Shown here one piece after another: positions 1 to 8,317 of a stretch of 64,000 nt of DNA. The notes below the pieces were generated by a model. The model did no database searches. It was not told where the DNA came from and saw nothing but the letters and a program-made list of their open reading frames with translations. The translations under genes and the position numbers were made by a program. The stretch covers positions 99,094 through 163,093 of the forward strand of contig CANFOM010000003.1 of NCBI GenBank assembly GCA_947448725.1. The letters are read 5' to 3'. How positions within the stretch are numbered: position 1 is the first letter of the stretch; each line of letters begins with the position of its first letter. This DNA comes from Bacteroidota bacterium (GTDB lineage: Bacteria; Bacteroidota; Bacteroidia; Chitinophagales; Chitinophagaceae).

Positions 1-1301
1 AATTAGGTAATGAGAATTCTCCAGAAATCAGAAATGCTGGTCGTGTATACACCGATTTAACTGAAAATATTTATGGTGGCAATTTAAACATGACTAAGAA
101 CTTCCAATATTTGGGTAATTCACAAAAACTGAAATTTGGATCTATGATTTATTATAGAGAAAGAACAGTGAAAGTAAATGCCTTAGGGTTTGCCTCTACC
201 AACGCATTTGGAACTTTAATTAGCGAGAATACTTCGACTACATTCAATAACATTTTTAGTGCTTCAAACATTGACAAATACAATTTAACCTTAGCAGATA
301 TTGCCACCAACTCTGTAGGATATGACGCCAATGCATTAATGTCCTCTGGTTATGCGATGTATGATGGTAAAATTTCCAATAATATTAAATTAACTGCTGG
401 CGCAAGAGTTGAAAGTTATACTCAAAAACTAAACACCTTAAATCAAAAGGAAATAAATCTTAATAATTTTGATGTATTGCCCTCTGCCTTATTGACTTAC
501 TCTTTATCCAATAAAACAAATTTTAGACTAGGCGCTTCACAAACAGTGAATAGACCAGAATTTAGAGAATTGGCTAATTATAGCGTTTATGACTATGAAA
601 ACAACGTTGTTATTAGAGGTAATCCGAATTTGATCAGAAGCCAAGTAACCAACTTTGATTTACGTTATGAGTATTTTCCAAATTCTGGTGAGATTATTTC
701 GGTAAGTACTTTTTATAAAAATTTCAACAATCCTATTGAGCAGGTGAATAAAGGAAATGATGTATATAGTTATAACAATGTGGCTTCAGCTAATGCATAT
801 GGATTTGAATTTGAATTAAGAAAAAAACTTGATTTTATCAATAACCCCTTATTTAAAAAATTAACCTTTTATTCTAACGTAGCCATCATTGACGGTTCTG
901 TTCAATTTGGGAGTATTAGTTATAAATCGCCTTTACAAGGTCAATCACCTTATTTGATTAATGGTGGACTTACCTATACTACTACAGATGATAAATTTTC
1001 ATTCAATATCCTATACAATCAAATTGGATCAAGACTTAAGTACAGATCGGTAACCAATGGGGGTATGAATATTTATGAAAAACCAAGAGATTTAATTGAC
1101 TTACAATTAAGTCAAAAATTATACAAAGACAAGCTTGAGTTAAAATTATCAGTAAGTGATATACTAGCGCAACCTTTTGTATGGTATTATAAATTCGAAT
1201 CAAATCCATCCAATATTGGTTATGCTGCAACAAAAGACAGGATAATTAATTCAGGGGCCTATGGTACGACAAGTACCTTGTCCTTAAAATGGAAATTATA
1301 A
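1..1301 (+). CDS. TonB-dependent receptor / outer-membrane beta-barrel protein, C-terminal part (5' truncated by window edge)
   Basis: The frame is open from nt 3 with no stop before the listed ATG at 90 (LGNENSPEIRNAGRVYTDLTENIYGGNLNMTK...). Barrel-like sequence with NRPEFRELANYSVYDYENN and a terminal aromatic strand TLSLKWKL. Confidence 0.8.
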   Translation, partial: LGNENSPEIRNAGRVYTDLTENIYGGNLNMTKNFQYLGNSQKLKFGSMIYYRERTVKVNALGFASTNAFGTLISENTSTTFNNIFSASNIDKYNLTLADIATNSVGYDANALMSSGYAMYDGKISNNIKLTAGARVESYTQKLNTLNQKEINLNNFDVLPSALLTYSLSNKTNFRLGASQTVNRPEFRELANYSVYDYENNVVIRGNPNLIRSQVTNFDLRYEYFPNSGEIISVSTFYKNFNNPIEQVNKGNDVYSYNNVASANAYGFEFELRKKLDFINNPLFKKLTFYSNVAIIDGSVQFGSISYKSPLQGQSPYLINGGLTYTTTDDKFSFNILYNQIGSRLKYRSVTNGGMNIYEKPRDLIDLQLSQKLYKDKLELKLSVSDILAQPFVWYYKFESNPSNIGYAATKDRIINSGAYGTTSTLSLKWKL

Positions 1302-1347
1302 TTCTCTTCAATATCAAATAAAAAACAAACACCAAAAAACAAAAAAA

Positions 1348-2751
1348 ATGAAAAAGCAATTTTTTTATTTGTTGGCATTGGTAATAGTTATGTTTGCGTC
1401 ATCTTGTAGCAAGTCTGACACAACAACAACAACAACGCCAACACCAACACCAACACCAGCGGTGTTCGATCCAAACATTCGTGGGATCATTACAGCCAAC
1501 AGGACTTTGAAAAAAGACAGCGTTTACATCCTTAGAGGATATGTATACGTTGCAACTGGCGTAACCTTAACTATCGAACCTGGCACTAAAATCACTTCTA
1601 AGAAGGATTCTGCAGGCGTATTAGTAGTGTACAGAGGTGCAAAAATTATTGCTGAAGGTACAGCAACTGCTCCTATTGTATTTACATCAGGAGAAGCTAC
1701 ACCAGCTGCTGGAGATTTAGGCGGTATTGTCATTGTAGGACAAGCTCCAGGTAATAACAACCACTCTGTTGTTGAAGGTGGCGTTGATGCTGCTTTTAGT
1801 GCATTTGGTGGAACTGACAAAACAGATAATTCTGGTATTTTAAAATATGTAAGAATTGAATACGGCGGGAAAGCCGTTAACCCAGGTGATGAAATCAATG
1901 GATTGTCATTGTATGGCGTTGGAAGTGGAACTACTATTGATTATGTTCAAGTATTACGTGGATACGATGATGCATTTGAATTCTTTGGTGGTACAGTAAA
2001 CTGTAAACACCTTATTGCTTACAATTCTGCTGATGATGATTATGATATGGATGATGGTTATTCTGGAAAAATCCAATTCGCTTTATCTATTAAAGATCCT
2101 AAGTTTACAGATCCTAAAGGAACAACAGGTGACGTTTCAAATAATTTTGAAGTGGACAATGTAAACCCAGCGAATGGTTTCGTATTGTCTAGACCTCCAA
2201 TTACATTTCCTGTAATGTCTAACTTTACTGCAGTGGGTCCAAATACGGCTCCAGGTGCTAATGGTACTTCAGCTGATTATGGTTGGGGTATGCGTTGGAG
2301 AAGAGGAACTAAGTTTATCTTAGCGAACTCTGCTGTTATTGGTAGTGCAAAAGGTGGATTCCGTTTACAAGAAGATTCTACTATTGCTTATTTCGCAAGA
2401 GGTACTAGTGGATTCTACAATAGCTACATTAATGTGGCAGCTGGATTAGCAGTTGACGTTCAAACTGGTTTATCTATTCCTGGTATCACTTATGATGCAG
2501 CTTCAATTTTAGCATTAATTAAAGGTTCTAATAAATCTGAAGTAGTTACAGATGTAACTGCTTTGAAATTAGGCGATCCATTTAACAATGCTGCTCCAAA
2601 TTTAAAACCACTTGCAGGTTCTCCATTGCTTACAGGTGCCTTGTTTGATTTTGGTGGATTGACTGATTCTTTCTTTGAGAAAGTTGCTTACAAAGGTGCT
2701 TTTGATGGCACAACAGACTGGACCACAGGTTGGGCAGTTTGGGGAAGATAA
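1348..2751 (+). CDS. Secreted lipoprotein, probable right-handed beta-helix-like protein
   Basis: Lipobox signal MKKQFFYLLALVIVMFASSC, Thr/Pro linker TTTTTTPTPTPTPA, repetitive Gly/Asp-rich body; directly downstream of the TonB receptor. Confidence 0.65.
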   Translation: MKKQFFYLLALVIVMFASSCSKSDTTTTTTPTPTPTPAVFDPNIRGIITANRTLKKDSVYILRGYVYVATGVTLTIEPGTKITSKKDSAGVLVVYRGAKIIAEGTATAPIVFTSGEATPAAGDLGGIVIVGQAPGNNNHSVVEGGVDAAFSAFGGTDKTDNSGILKYVRIEYGGKAVNPGDEINGLSLYGVGSGTTIDYVQVLRGYDDAFEFFGGTVNCKHLIAYNSADDDYDMDDGYSGKIQFALSIKDPKFTDPKGTTGDVSNNFEVDNVNPANGFVLSRPPITFPVMSNFTAVGPNTAPGANGTSADYGWGMRWRRGTKFILANSAVIGSAKGGFRLQEDSTIAYFARGTSGFYNSYINVAAGLAVDVQTGLSIPGITYDAASILALIKGSNKSEVVTDVTALKLGDPFNNAAPNLKPLAGSPLLTGALFDFGGLTDSFFEKVAYKGAFDGTTDWTTGWAVWGR

Positions 2752-2776
2752 TTTTCTTAAAAAGTATTTATATTTT

Positions 2777-2810
2777 AAAGTAGCCTTGCGGAAGCAAGGC
2801 TACTTTTTTT
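2777..2810 (+). terminator. Intrinsic terminator of the TonB receptor/lipoprotein unit
   Basis: aaagtagccttgc-ggaa-gcaaggctacttt (13 bp perfect stem, GNRA-type loop) followed by a T run. Confidence 0.85.
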
Positions 2811-2848
2811 ATGGGTATACTATACTATACTATGTTAGAGGAAAAAAA

Positions 2849-3262
2849 CTATAAGTAGTCTTGAACAAACTTCTCGCAGTAATCTTTAATTAAAGATCTT
2901 ACAAATCTAAACTGCTCATTTATTTCATCTTCCGTTCCAACCGCCTTGGCAGGATCGGGGAAATTATAATGTAATTTAACGGCCTTGGTAGGAAAATATG
3001 GGCAGCGCTCTTTAGCATTATCACATACGGTAATCACATAATCAAAATCAATACCAAAGTATTCTGTGATATTATTAGAAGTATGGTGGCTAATATTTAT
3101 GCCTATTTCTTTCATAGTGGCAATGGCCTTTGGATTCACGCCATGTGTTTCCACACCTGCAGAATAGACATGGGCCTTGCCCGCTGTCATACTTGCTAAA
3201 AACCCATGGGCAATTTGGCTTCTGCAACTATTGCCTGTACATAGTACTAAAATATTTTTCAT
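2849..3262 (-). CDS. arsC: Arsenate reductase ArsC (low-MW phosphatase/thioredoxin-coupled type)
   Basis: CTGNSCRSQIAHG P-loop and VCDNAKERCPYFP cysteine pair; adjacent to arsM and arsR. Confidence 0.85.
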   Translation of the reverse strand: MKNILVLCTGNSCRSQIAHGFLASMTAGKAHVYSAGVETHGVNPKAIATMKEIGINISHHTSNNITEYFGIDFDYVITVCDNAKERCPYFPTKAVKLHYNFPDPAKAVGTEDEINEQFRFVRSLIKDYCEKFVQDYL

Positions 3263-3282
3263 GCGCGCTTTAGTTTATTTCA

Positions 3283-4122
3283 TTAGCAACACCCTGCACC
3301 AGGCACACAGGCGGCTTTTGGTTTTTGTGCAAAAACAGTTACAGAAAATATGCCCATTTGAGAAGCTTTAAAAGCAGCAATTTCTGTAGCATTTAAATAA
3401 TTCACTAAAATATCATCAGGAATAATAATGGCTTTTTCTTTTTGAATAACCACATTTTCAAAACCATTTGCATGTATTAATTCCATATACACTTGTTTTT
3501 GAATAGCGCCCGATACACAACCTGCATACATTTCTGCAGCATTTCTTAAAGCTTCGGGTAAAGCACCCACTAATACAACATCGGATATACTAAAGTGACC
3601 ACCTGGTTTTAAAACTCTAAAAATATCTTGAATCACCGCATGTTTATTAGGCACTAAGTTCAATACACAATTGCTCACCACCACATCTGCAATATTAGAT
3701 GTAATAGGCATGTTTTCAATATCACCTTGTCTAAATTCAACATTGTGGTAGCCCATGTTTTCTGCATTGGCTCTTGCCTTTTCAATCATCGCAGGTGTAA
3801 AATCAATTCCTATAACTTTACCAGTAGCCCCTGTACTTCTTCTAGCTACAAAACAATCATTGCCTGCACCTGAACCTAAATCTACTACTACATCTCCTTC
3901 TTTTATTTTTGCAAACTCGGTAGGTAAGCCACAGCCTAGTCCTAAATCGGCACCTTCCACATAACCTGGTAGTTTTGTATAGTCGTCCGACATAATATTG
4001 TAAATTTCGGTACTGCATCCACCTGCACCACAACAAGATGACATATTGGTCTCTTTGTCTTGTAAAGCAATCTCACTGTATTTTGCTTTCACGATTTCTT
4101 TTAATTCTAATTCTGTTTTCAT
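3283..4122 (-). CDS. arsM: Arsenite S-adenosylmethionine methyltransferase ArsM
   Basis: SAM motif VVDLGSGAGNDCFVA, conserved Cys contexts GLGCGLP, SNCVLNLVP and YAGCVSGA; in the ars cluster. Confidence 0.88.
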   Translation of the reverse strand: MKTELELKEIVKAKYSEIALQDKETNMSSCCGAGGCSTEIYNIMSDDYTKLPGYVEGADLGLGCGLPTEFAKIKEGDVVVDLGSGAGNDCFVARRSTGATGKVIGIDFTPAMIEKARANAENMGYHNVEFRQGDIENMPITSNIADVVVSNCVLNLVPNKHAVIQDIFRVLKPGGHFSISDVVLVGALPEALRNAAEMYAGCVSGAIQKQVYMELIHANGFENVVIQKEKAIIIPDDILVNYLNATEIAAFKASQMGIFSVTVFAQKPKAACVPGAGCC

Positions 4123-4140
4123 AGTTTCAATTTTATATTG

Positions 4141-4455
4141 TTAACAACAAGATTTTGCTTTGTAGCTAGTAGTAAATAAGCCATCAAATAGCTTTCCAAT
4201 TTTTTTCCAGTTAGACTCATTAATACAATAACATGTTTTTACGCCTGTAATTTCTCCCTGTATCAATCCCGCTTCTTTTAATTCTTTTAAATGTTGCGAA
4301 ACAGTACTTTGTGATAGCGGTAATTCGTGTACAATATCTCCACAAATACAGGTTTGTTTTTTCAACAACAATCTAATAATTGCAACTCTAGCTGGGTGAC
4401 CCATGGCCTTGGCTAATAATGCAATTTGTTCATCTTTTTCTGTGTAGGGGGTCAT
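4141..4455 (-). CDS. arsR: ArsR-family metalloregulator
   Basis: Winged [22 protein letters not shown], Cys box QTCICGDIV; first gene of the ars cluster. Confidence 0.88.
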   Translation of the reverse strand: MTPYTEKDEQIALLAKAMGHPARVAIIRLLLKKQTCICGDIVHELPLSQSTVSQHLKELKEAGLIQGEITGVKTCYCINESNWKKIGKLFDGLFTTSYKAKSCC

Positions 4456-4461
4456 TGTATG

Positions 4462-4489
4462 TTATTAATCGTAAAATTACGATTAATAA
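4462..4489. promoter_or_regulatory. Probable ArsR operator
   Basis: TTATTAATCGTAA-AA-TTACGATTAATAA, 13-bp perfect inverted repeat starting 7 nt upstream of the arsR start codon. Confidence 0.75.
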
Positions 4490-4560
4490 GGGATGTGCAA
4501 AATATTTTACAATGTATTTTTTAAAACTGATCAAGATCATACCTAATAAACCCATATACT

Positions 4561-4591
4561 AAAAAAGGGCCTAGTCTTTTGAACTAGGCCC
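4561..4591 (-). terminator. Intrinsic terminator of ald
   Basis: gggcctagt-cttttga-actaggccc stem with an A6 tract on + (U6 on the minus transcript). Confidence 0.8.
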
Positions 4592-4620
4592 CTTAAACGA
4601 TAAACATAAAAAATGATCTC

Positions 4621-5706
4621 TTATAAGTTGAATGCTTCAGCTACGCCTTTATGTAAAATTTTTCCTGCTTTAATATTTAATCCTTTCGCTAAAGCTGCAT
4701 TTTCCACACAGGCTTTCTCCCAGCCTTTGTTGGCAATGGCAATAGCATAAGGCAAAGTAGCTTGTGTAAGTGCGCGTGTAGATGTTTGTGGAACCGCTCC
4801 TGGCATATTGGCTACACAGTAATGCAAAATATTTTGCTCCATGTACACAGGGTTTTCATGGGTGGTTGGTTTGCAAGTTTCAATACAACCTCCTTGGTCA
4901 ACAGCAACATCTACCACTATGGTGCCTGCTTCCATTAAAGCTAAATCGGCTTTCTTAATTAAATGTGGTGCTTTGGCACCATGTAATAATACGGCACCTA
5001 TCACTAAATCAACAGTGGGTAATTTTTCTTGAATAGCCATTAAGGTAGAATATTGAGTAACTACATTTGCTGGCATCACATCCGATAAATATCTTAGTCT
5101 TGTTAAGTTGGTATCCATAATAGTAACATTGGCACCTAAGCCTGCAGCCATTTTAGCGGCCTGTGTTCCCACAATACCACCACCTATAATTAAAACCTCT
5201 GCTGGTTTTACCCCTGGCACACCGCCTAATAATTTTCCTTTGCCTCCAAATGGTTTTCCTAAATAATAAGCACCTACGTTTACTGCCATTCTTCCTGCTA
5301 CTTCCGACATGGGTACTAATAAGGGTAAACTACCATCGGGTAATTCAACGGTTTCATAAGCTATACATACGGCCAATGATTTCATCATGGCTTCGGTTAA
5401 TTCCTTAGAAGCTGCAAAGTGGAAATAAGTAAATAAAATTTGGCCTGCTTTTATCAAAGGATATTCAACGGCTAAAGGTTCTTTTACTTTTATAATCATT
5501 TCGGCAATGGCATACACTTCTTGAGCAGTTGGTAAAATTTTTGCACCTGCTTTCAAATAGGCTTCATCTGCAAATCCCGAACCTGCCCCTGCATTAGTTT
5601 CAATGTAGACTTGGTGACCTTGCCTAACTAAGGTATCTACACCTTCGGGGGTCAAACCTACACGGTACTCTTGTACCTTAATTTCTTTGGGAACGCCTAT
5701 GATCAT
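4621..5706 (-). CDS. ald: Alanine dehydrogenase
   Basis: MIIGVPKEIKVQEYRVGLTPEGV N-terminus, GGGIVGTQAAKMAAGLGANVTIMD Rossmann motif. Confidence 0.93.
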   Translation of the reverse strand: MIIGVPKEIKVQEYRVGLTPEGVDTLVRQGHQVYIETNAGAGSGFADEAYLKAGAKILPTAQEVYAIAEMIIKVKEPLAVEYPLIKAGQILFTYFHFAASKELTEAMMKSLAVCIAYETVELPDGSLPLLVPMSEVAGRMAVNVGAYYLGKPFGGKGKLLGGVPGVKPAEVLIIGGGIVGTQAAKMAAGLGANVTIMDTNLTRLRYLSDVMPANVVTQYSTLMAIQEKLPTVDLVIGAVLLHGAKAPHLIKKADLALMEAGTIVVDVAVDQGGCIETCKPTTHENPVYMEQNILHYCVANMPGAVPQTSTRALTQATLPYAIAIANKGWEKACVENAALAKGLNIKAGKILHKGVAEAFNL

Positions 5707-5775
5707 GGTTTCTTGTTTTTATTTCGGTACAAAGTTCATATAAAAGGAAATATTAGTATCAATAACTAAATAATC

Positions 5776-5861
5776 AGTAAAAATTACCTTTAATAGTAAT
5801 TATTTAAGTAAAAATTAGTATTTTAGAGCAGTTATTTGCCTATTTTTCAGTAATAATTACT
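5776..5861. promoter_or_regulatory. Candidate Lrp/AsnC binding sites between ald and lrp
   Basis: GTAA-N3-TTAC motif: perfect at 5777-5787 and 5850-5860, degenerate at 5796-5806 and 5808-5818. Confidence 0.5.
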
Positions 5862-5865
5862 TGCT

Positions 5866-6324
5866 ATGAATTTAGACGACTTGGATATGGCCATTTTGCG
5901 ATTGCTTCAATCGAATGCACTCATCACTATCAAAGAAATAAGTGCGGCCATTAATTTATCCATGAGCCCAGTTCATGATCGAATTAAGCGATTAGAACAG
6001 GAGGGTGTCATTCAAAAATATGTAACCCTATTGGACCGAAAAAAATTAGACCTTGGATTAGTAGTGCATTGCCAAGTAACCCTAGACAAACAAACCAGAA
6101 ATAATTTTTCTGAGTTTGAACAAACCATTGCCAAATTTCCCGAGATTATTTCTTGCAGTTTGGTATCGGGGAGTTTTGATTATTATTTAAAATTGGTCAC
6201 CAAAGATGTAGAAACCTACAACAAATTTTATCAAGAAAAACTAGCCGTGCTTCCTATGGTGGCACATATCAATAGTTTATTTGTGATGGATGAAATTAAA
6301 ACCACTACCGAGCTTCCTCTTTAA
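5866..6324 (+). CDS. Lrp/AsnC family transcriptional regulator
   Basis: LDDLDMAILRLLQSNALITIKEISAAINLSMSPVHDRIKRLEQEGVI plus RAM-domain C-terminus; divergent from ald. Confidence 0.92.
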   Translation: MNLDDLDMAILRLLQSNALITIKEISAAINLSMSPVHDRIKRLEQEGVIQKYVTLLDRKKLDLGLVVHCQVTLDKQTRNNFSEFEQTIAKFPEIISCSLVSGSFDYYLKLVTKDVETYNKFYQEKLAVLPMVAHINSLFVMDEIKTTTELPL

Positions 6325-6329
6325 AAAAT

Positions 6330-6728
6330 TTACTTATTTGAAGGCTCAATCAGATCCCATAAATTTCCATAGATATCTTTAAATACCGCAACCATCCCAT
6401 ATTCTTCTTTGTGTGGTAAAATGGTAAATTGAATGCCTTTGGAAATATAATTTTGGTAATCTCTTTCGAAATTGTCGGTATGTAAAAATAAAAATACACG
6501 CCCACCTGTTTGATATCCTATAAATTTTTCTTGTTCAGGCGTTGCAGCTTTAGCAAGTAATAACATGCAACCATTGTCGGCACCATTAGGTTGCACCATT
6601 ACCCATCTTTTAGTTTCGGACAATACAGTGTCTTCGATTAATGTAAAACCTAAAACATTGGTATAATAAGCAATGGCTTCGTCGTAATCTCTTACTACAA
6701 TGGCTATATGTGCTAAGTGCTGTTTCAT
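6330..6728 (-). CDS. VOC (glyoxalase/bleomycin resistance) family protein
   Basis: HIAIVVRDYDEAIAYYTNVLGFTLIED... ending FKDIYGNLWDLIEP. Confidence 0.88.
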   Translation of the reverse strand: MKQHLAHIAIVVRDYDEAIAYYTNVLGFTLIEDTVLSETKRWVMVQPNGADNGCMLLLAKAATPEQEKFIGYQTGGRVFLFLHTDNFERDYQNYISKGIQFTILPHKEEYGMVAVFKDIYGNLWDLIEPSNK

Positions 6729-6803
6729 ATTTCAAATGTACAATTAATTAAAATGTTTCATTATCTTCATTATTCTATTTATCCCCAATAAATACTCCAC
6801 TCA

Positions 6804-7427
6804 ATGGCTGCTATCAAGAATTTAATTTTCGACCTAGGCAATGTTTTGTACGATATTGATTTTAAAAAAATGAATGTTGCTTTTAAATCGATGGGTGTGG
6901 AAGACTTTGATAAGTTTTTTACTTTGAATAAGTCAGATCCATTATTTCTAGACCTTGAAATGGGTTTTGTTAATGAGCAAGAGTTTTTTGATGGATTGAG
7001 GGCTTTGACCAATTTGACTTTATCCAATGAGCAAATCGTTTTTGGTTGGAATGCATTATTGATAGGTTTCAGGAAAAAAAGTATTGAGTGGATTAAAGAA
7101 AATAATACTAGATACCGTACTTTTTTATATTCCAATACCAATCAAATACACCATGATCATTTTATACCCGAATTTGAAAAAGACGTAGCTAATTATCCTT
7201 TTGTGTCTCTTTTTAAGACACCTTATTATTCGCACGAAATGGGTATGCGGAAACCCGATCCTGGTTCTTTTACTTATATAGTAGATAAAGAAGGGTTGGT
7301 GGCAGGAGAAACCCTATTTATAGATGATAATGAGCCCAATATAATCGCTGCTGCCTCTGTTGGCTTGCAAGTACTTCACTTAAAAGAAGGGATGACGGTG
7401 GAAAAGGATATCGCAGCCTATTTATAG
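6804..7427 (+). CDS. HAD family hydrolase
   Basis: NLIFDLGNVLYDID, SNTNQIH, MRKPDPGSF, LFIDDNEPNIIAA motifs (first motif has DLGNVL). Confidence 0.88.
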   Translation: MAAIKNLIFDLGNVLYDIDFKKMNVAFKSMGVEDFDKFFTLNKSDPLFLDLEMGFVNEQEFFDGLRALTNLTLSNEQIVFGWNALLIGFRKKSIEWIKENNTRYRTFLYSNTNQIHHDHFIPEFEKDVANYPFVSLFKTPYYSHEMGMRKPDPGSFTYIVDKEGLVAGETLFIDDNEPNIIAAASVGLQVLHLKEGMTVEKDIAAYL

Positions 7428-7442
7428 GGCTTTTTAAAAGGC

Positions 7443-7685
7443 TTATTTTTTCTTAACTTCCTCAAATTCAATGTATTCGGCCTCAACTGGTGCCTCTTTT
7501 TTGGGTGCAGCGGCCTTTGCAGTATTGGCTTCTTGGGCCTTTTTAATGGCTTCGGCCTGTTGTTGCTGCATTTTCTCCATATTGGCCCTTACGGTCTTCA
7601 CTCCATTGCTTACTGGTACCACTACTTGGAATATTACTTTGTATAAAAAGTAGATCAACATTCCGTAAATAATTAGCTTCATCAT
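7443..7685 (-). CDS. Small membrane protein, DUF4834-like
   Basis: MMKLIIYGMLIYFLYKVIFQVVVPV TM helix and charged tail ending EYIEFEEVKKK; start placed at 7685 rather than 7751 to match the TM start. Confidence 0.6.
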   Translation of the reverse strand: MMKLIIYGMLIYFLYKVIFQVVVPVSNGVKTVRANMEKMQQQQAEAIKKAQEANTAKAAAPKKEAPVEAEYIEFEEVKKK

Positions 7686-7739
7686 ACTGCAAAAATAAGG
7701 CGCTTGGCAATATTTTTGGGATATTTCATCCTCTTTTAT

Positions 7740-7747
7740 TACCTTTG
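7740..7747 (+). promoter_or_regulatory. Candidate -7 element of the rimP-nusA-infB operon
   Basis: TACCTTTG matches Bacteroidota TAnnTTTG, with TTTG at 7715-7718 (21-nt gap). Confidence 0.5.
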
Positions 7748-7768
7748 GCATAGAATAGAAGAAAATGT

Positions 7769-7801
7769 GAAGGGAACGATTTCGTTCCCTTCTTCTTTTT
7801 T
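7769..7801 (+). terminator. Terminator-like hairpin in the presumptive rimP leader (possible attenuator)
   Basis: gaagggaacga-tt-tcgttcccttc (11 bp perfect) followed by ttcttttttt; rimP ATG at 7806. Confidence 0.7.
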
Positions 7802-7805
7802 AAGT

Positions 7806-8276
7806 ATGCAAGCAAACGAGATCATAGACTTAGTGAATCCAATTTTGGAGCAACTCCTTAAAGAGGAGCCCAACTACTTCTGTGTTCAGATTAAAGTAAA
7901 GCCAACCAACAATATCAAAATATTTTTGGACGGCGATCAAGGTTTGCCCATTGAAAAGTGCACTTTCATCAATCGGAAATTATACCGAATTATGGAAGAA
8001 GCTGCTTGGTTTCCAGAAGGAGATTTTTCCTTAGAAGTTTCTTCGCCTGGAATTGATGAGCCGCTATTATTGAATCGTCAGTATGTAAAAAATATAGGAC
8101 GTAAAGTAGAAGTCACTTTTTTGGATGAAAGTATTAAAGAGGGTATTTTAAAAACAGTAACAGAAAAAGATATTTTAATAGAATGGACAGAAGGGAAAGG
8201 TAAAAAAGCAGCAGTGCAAGAATTACTAATTCCTTTTGAACAAATAAAAACAACCATAGTTCAAATTCAATTTTAA
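7806..8276 (+). CDS. rimP: Ribosome maturation factor RimP
   Basis: Position before nusA; FSLEVSSPGIDEPL, YVKNIGRKVEV; start taken at MQANEIIDLVNP. Confidence 0.88.
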   Translation: MQANEIIDLVNPILEQLLKEEPNYFCVQIKVKPTNNIKIFLDGDQGLPIEKCTFINRKLYRIMEEAAWFPEGDFSLEVSSPGIDEPLLLNRQYVKNIGRKVEVTFLDESIKEGILKTVTEKDILIEWTEGKGKKAAVQELLIPFEQIKTTIVQIQF

Positions 8277-8317
8277 CAAACAAAAAATCAGGCAGAAGTC
8301 TGAAAAAAAATTATGTT

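Noticed and set aside
1524-1898. 124-aa antisense ORF over the beta-helix lipoprotein
   Set aside because: Shadow ORF, no promoter or domain support.
2812-2832. TATAC x3 micro-repeat
   Set aside because: Short, intergenic, after a terminator; no evidence of function.
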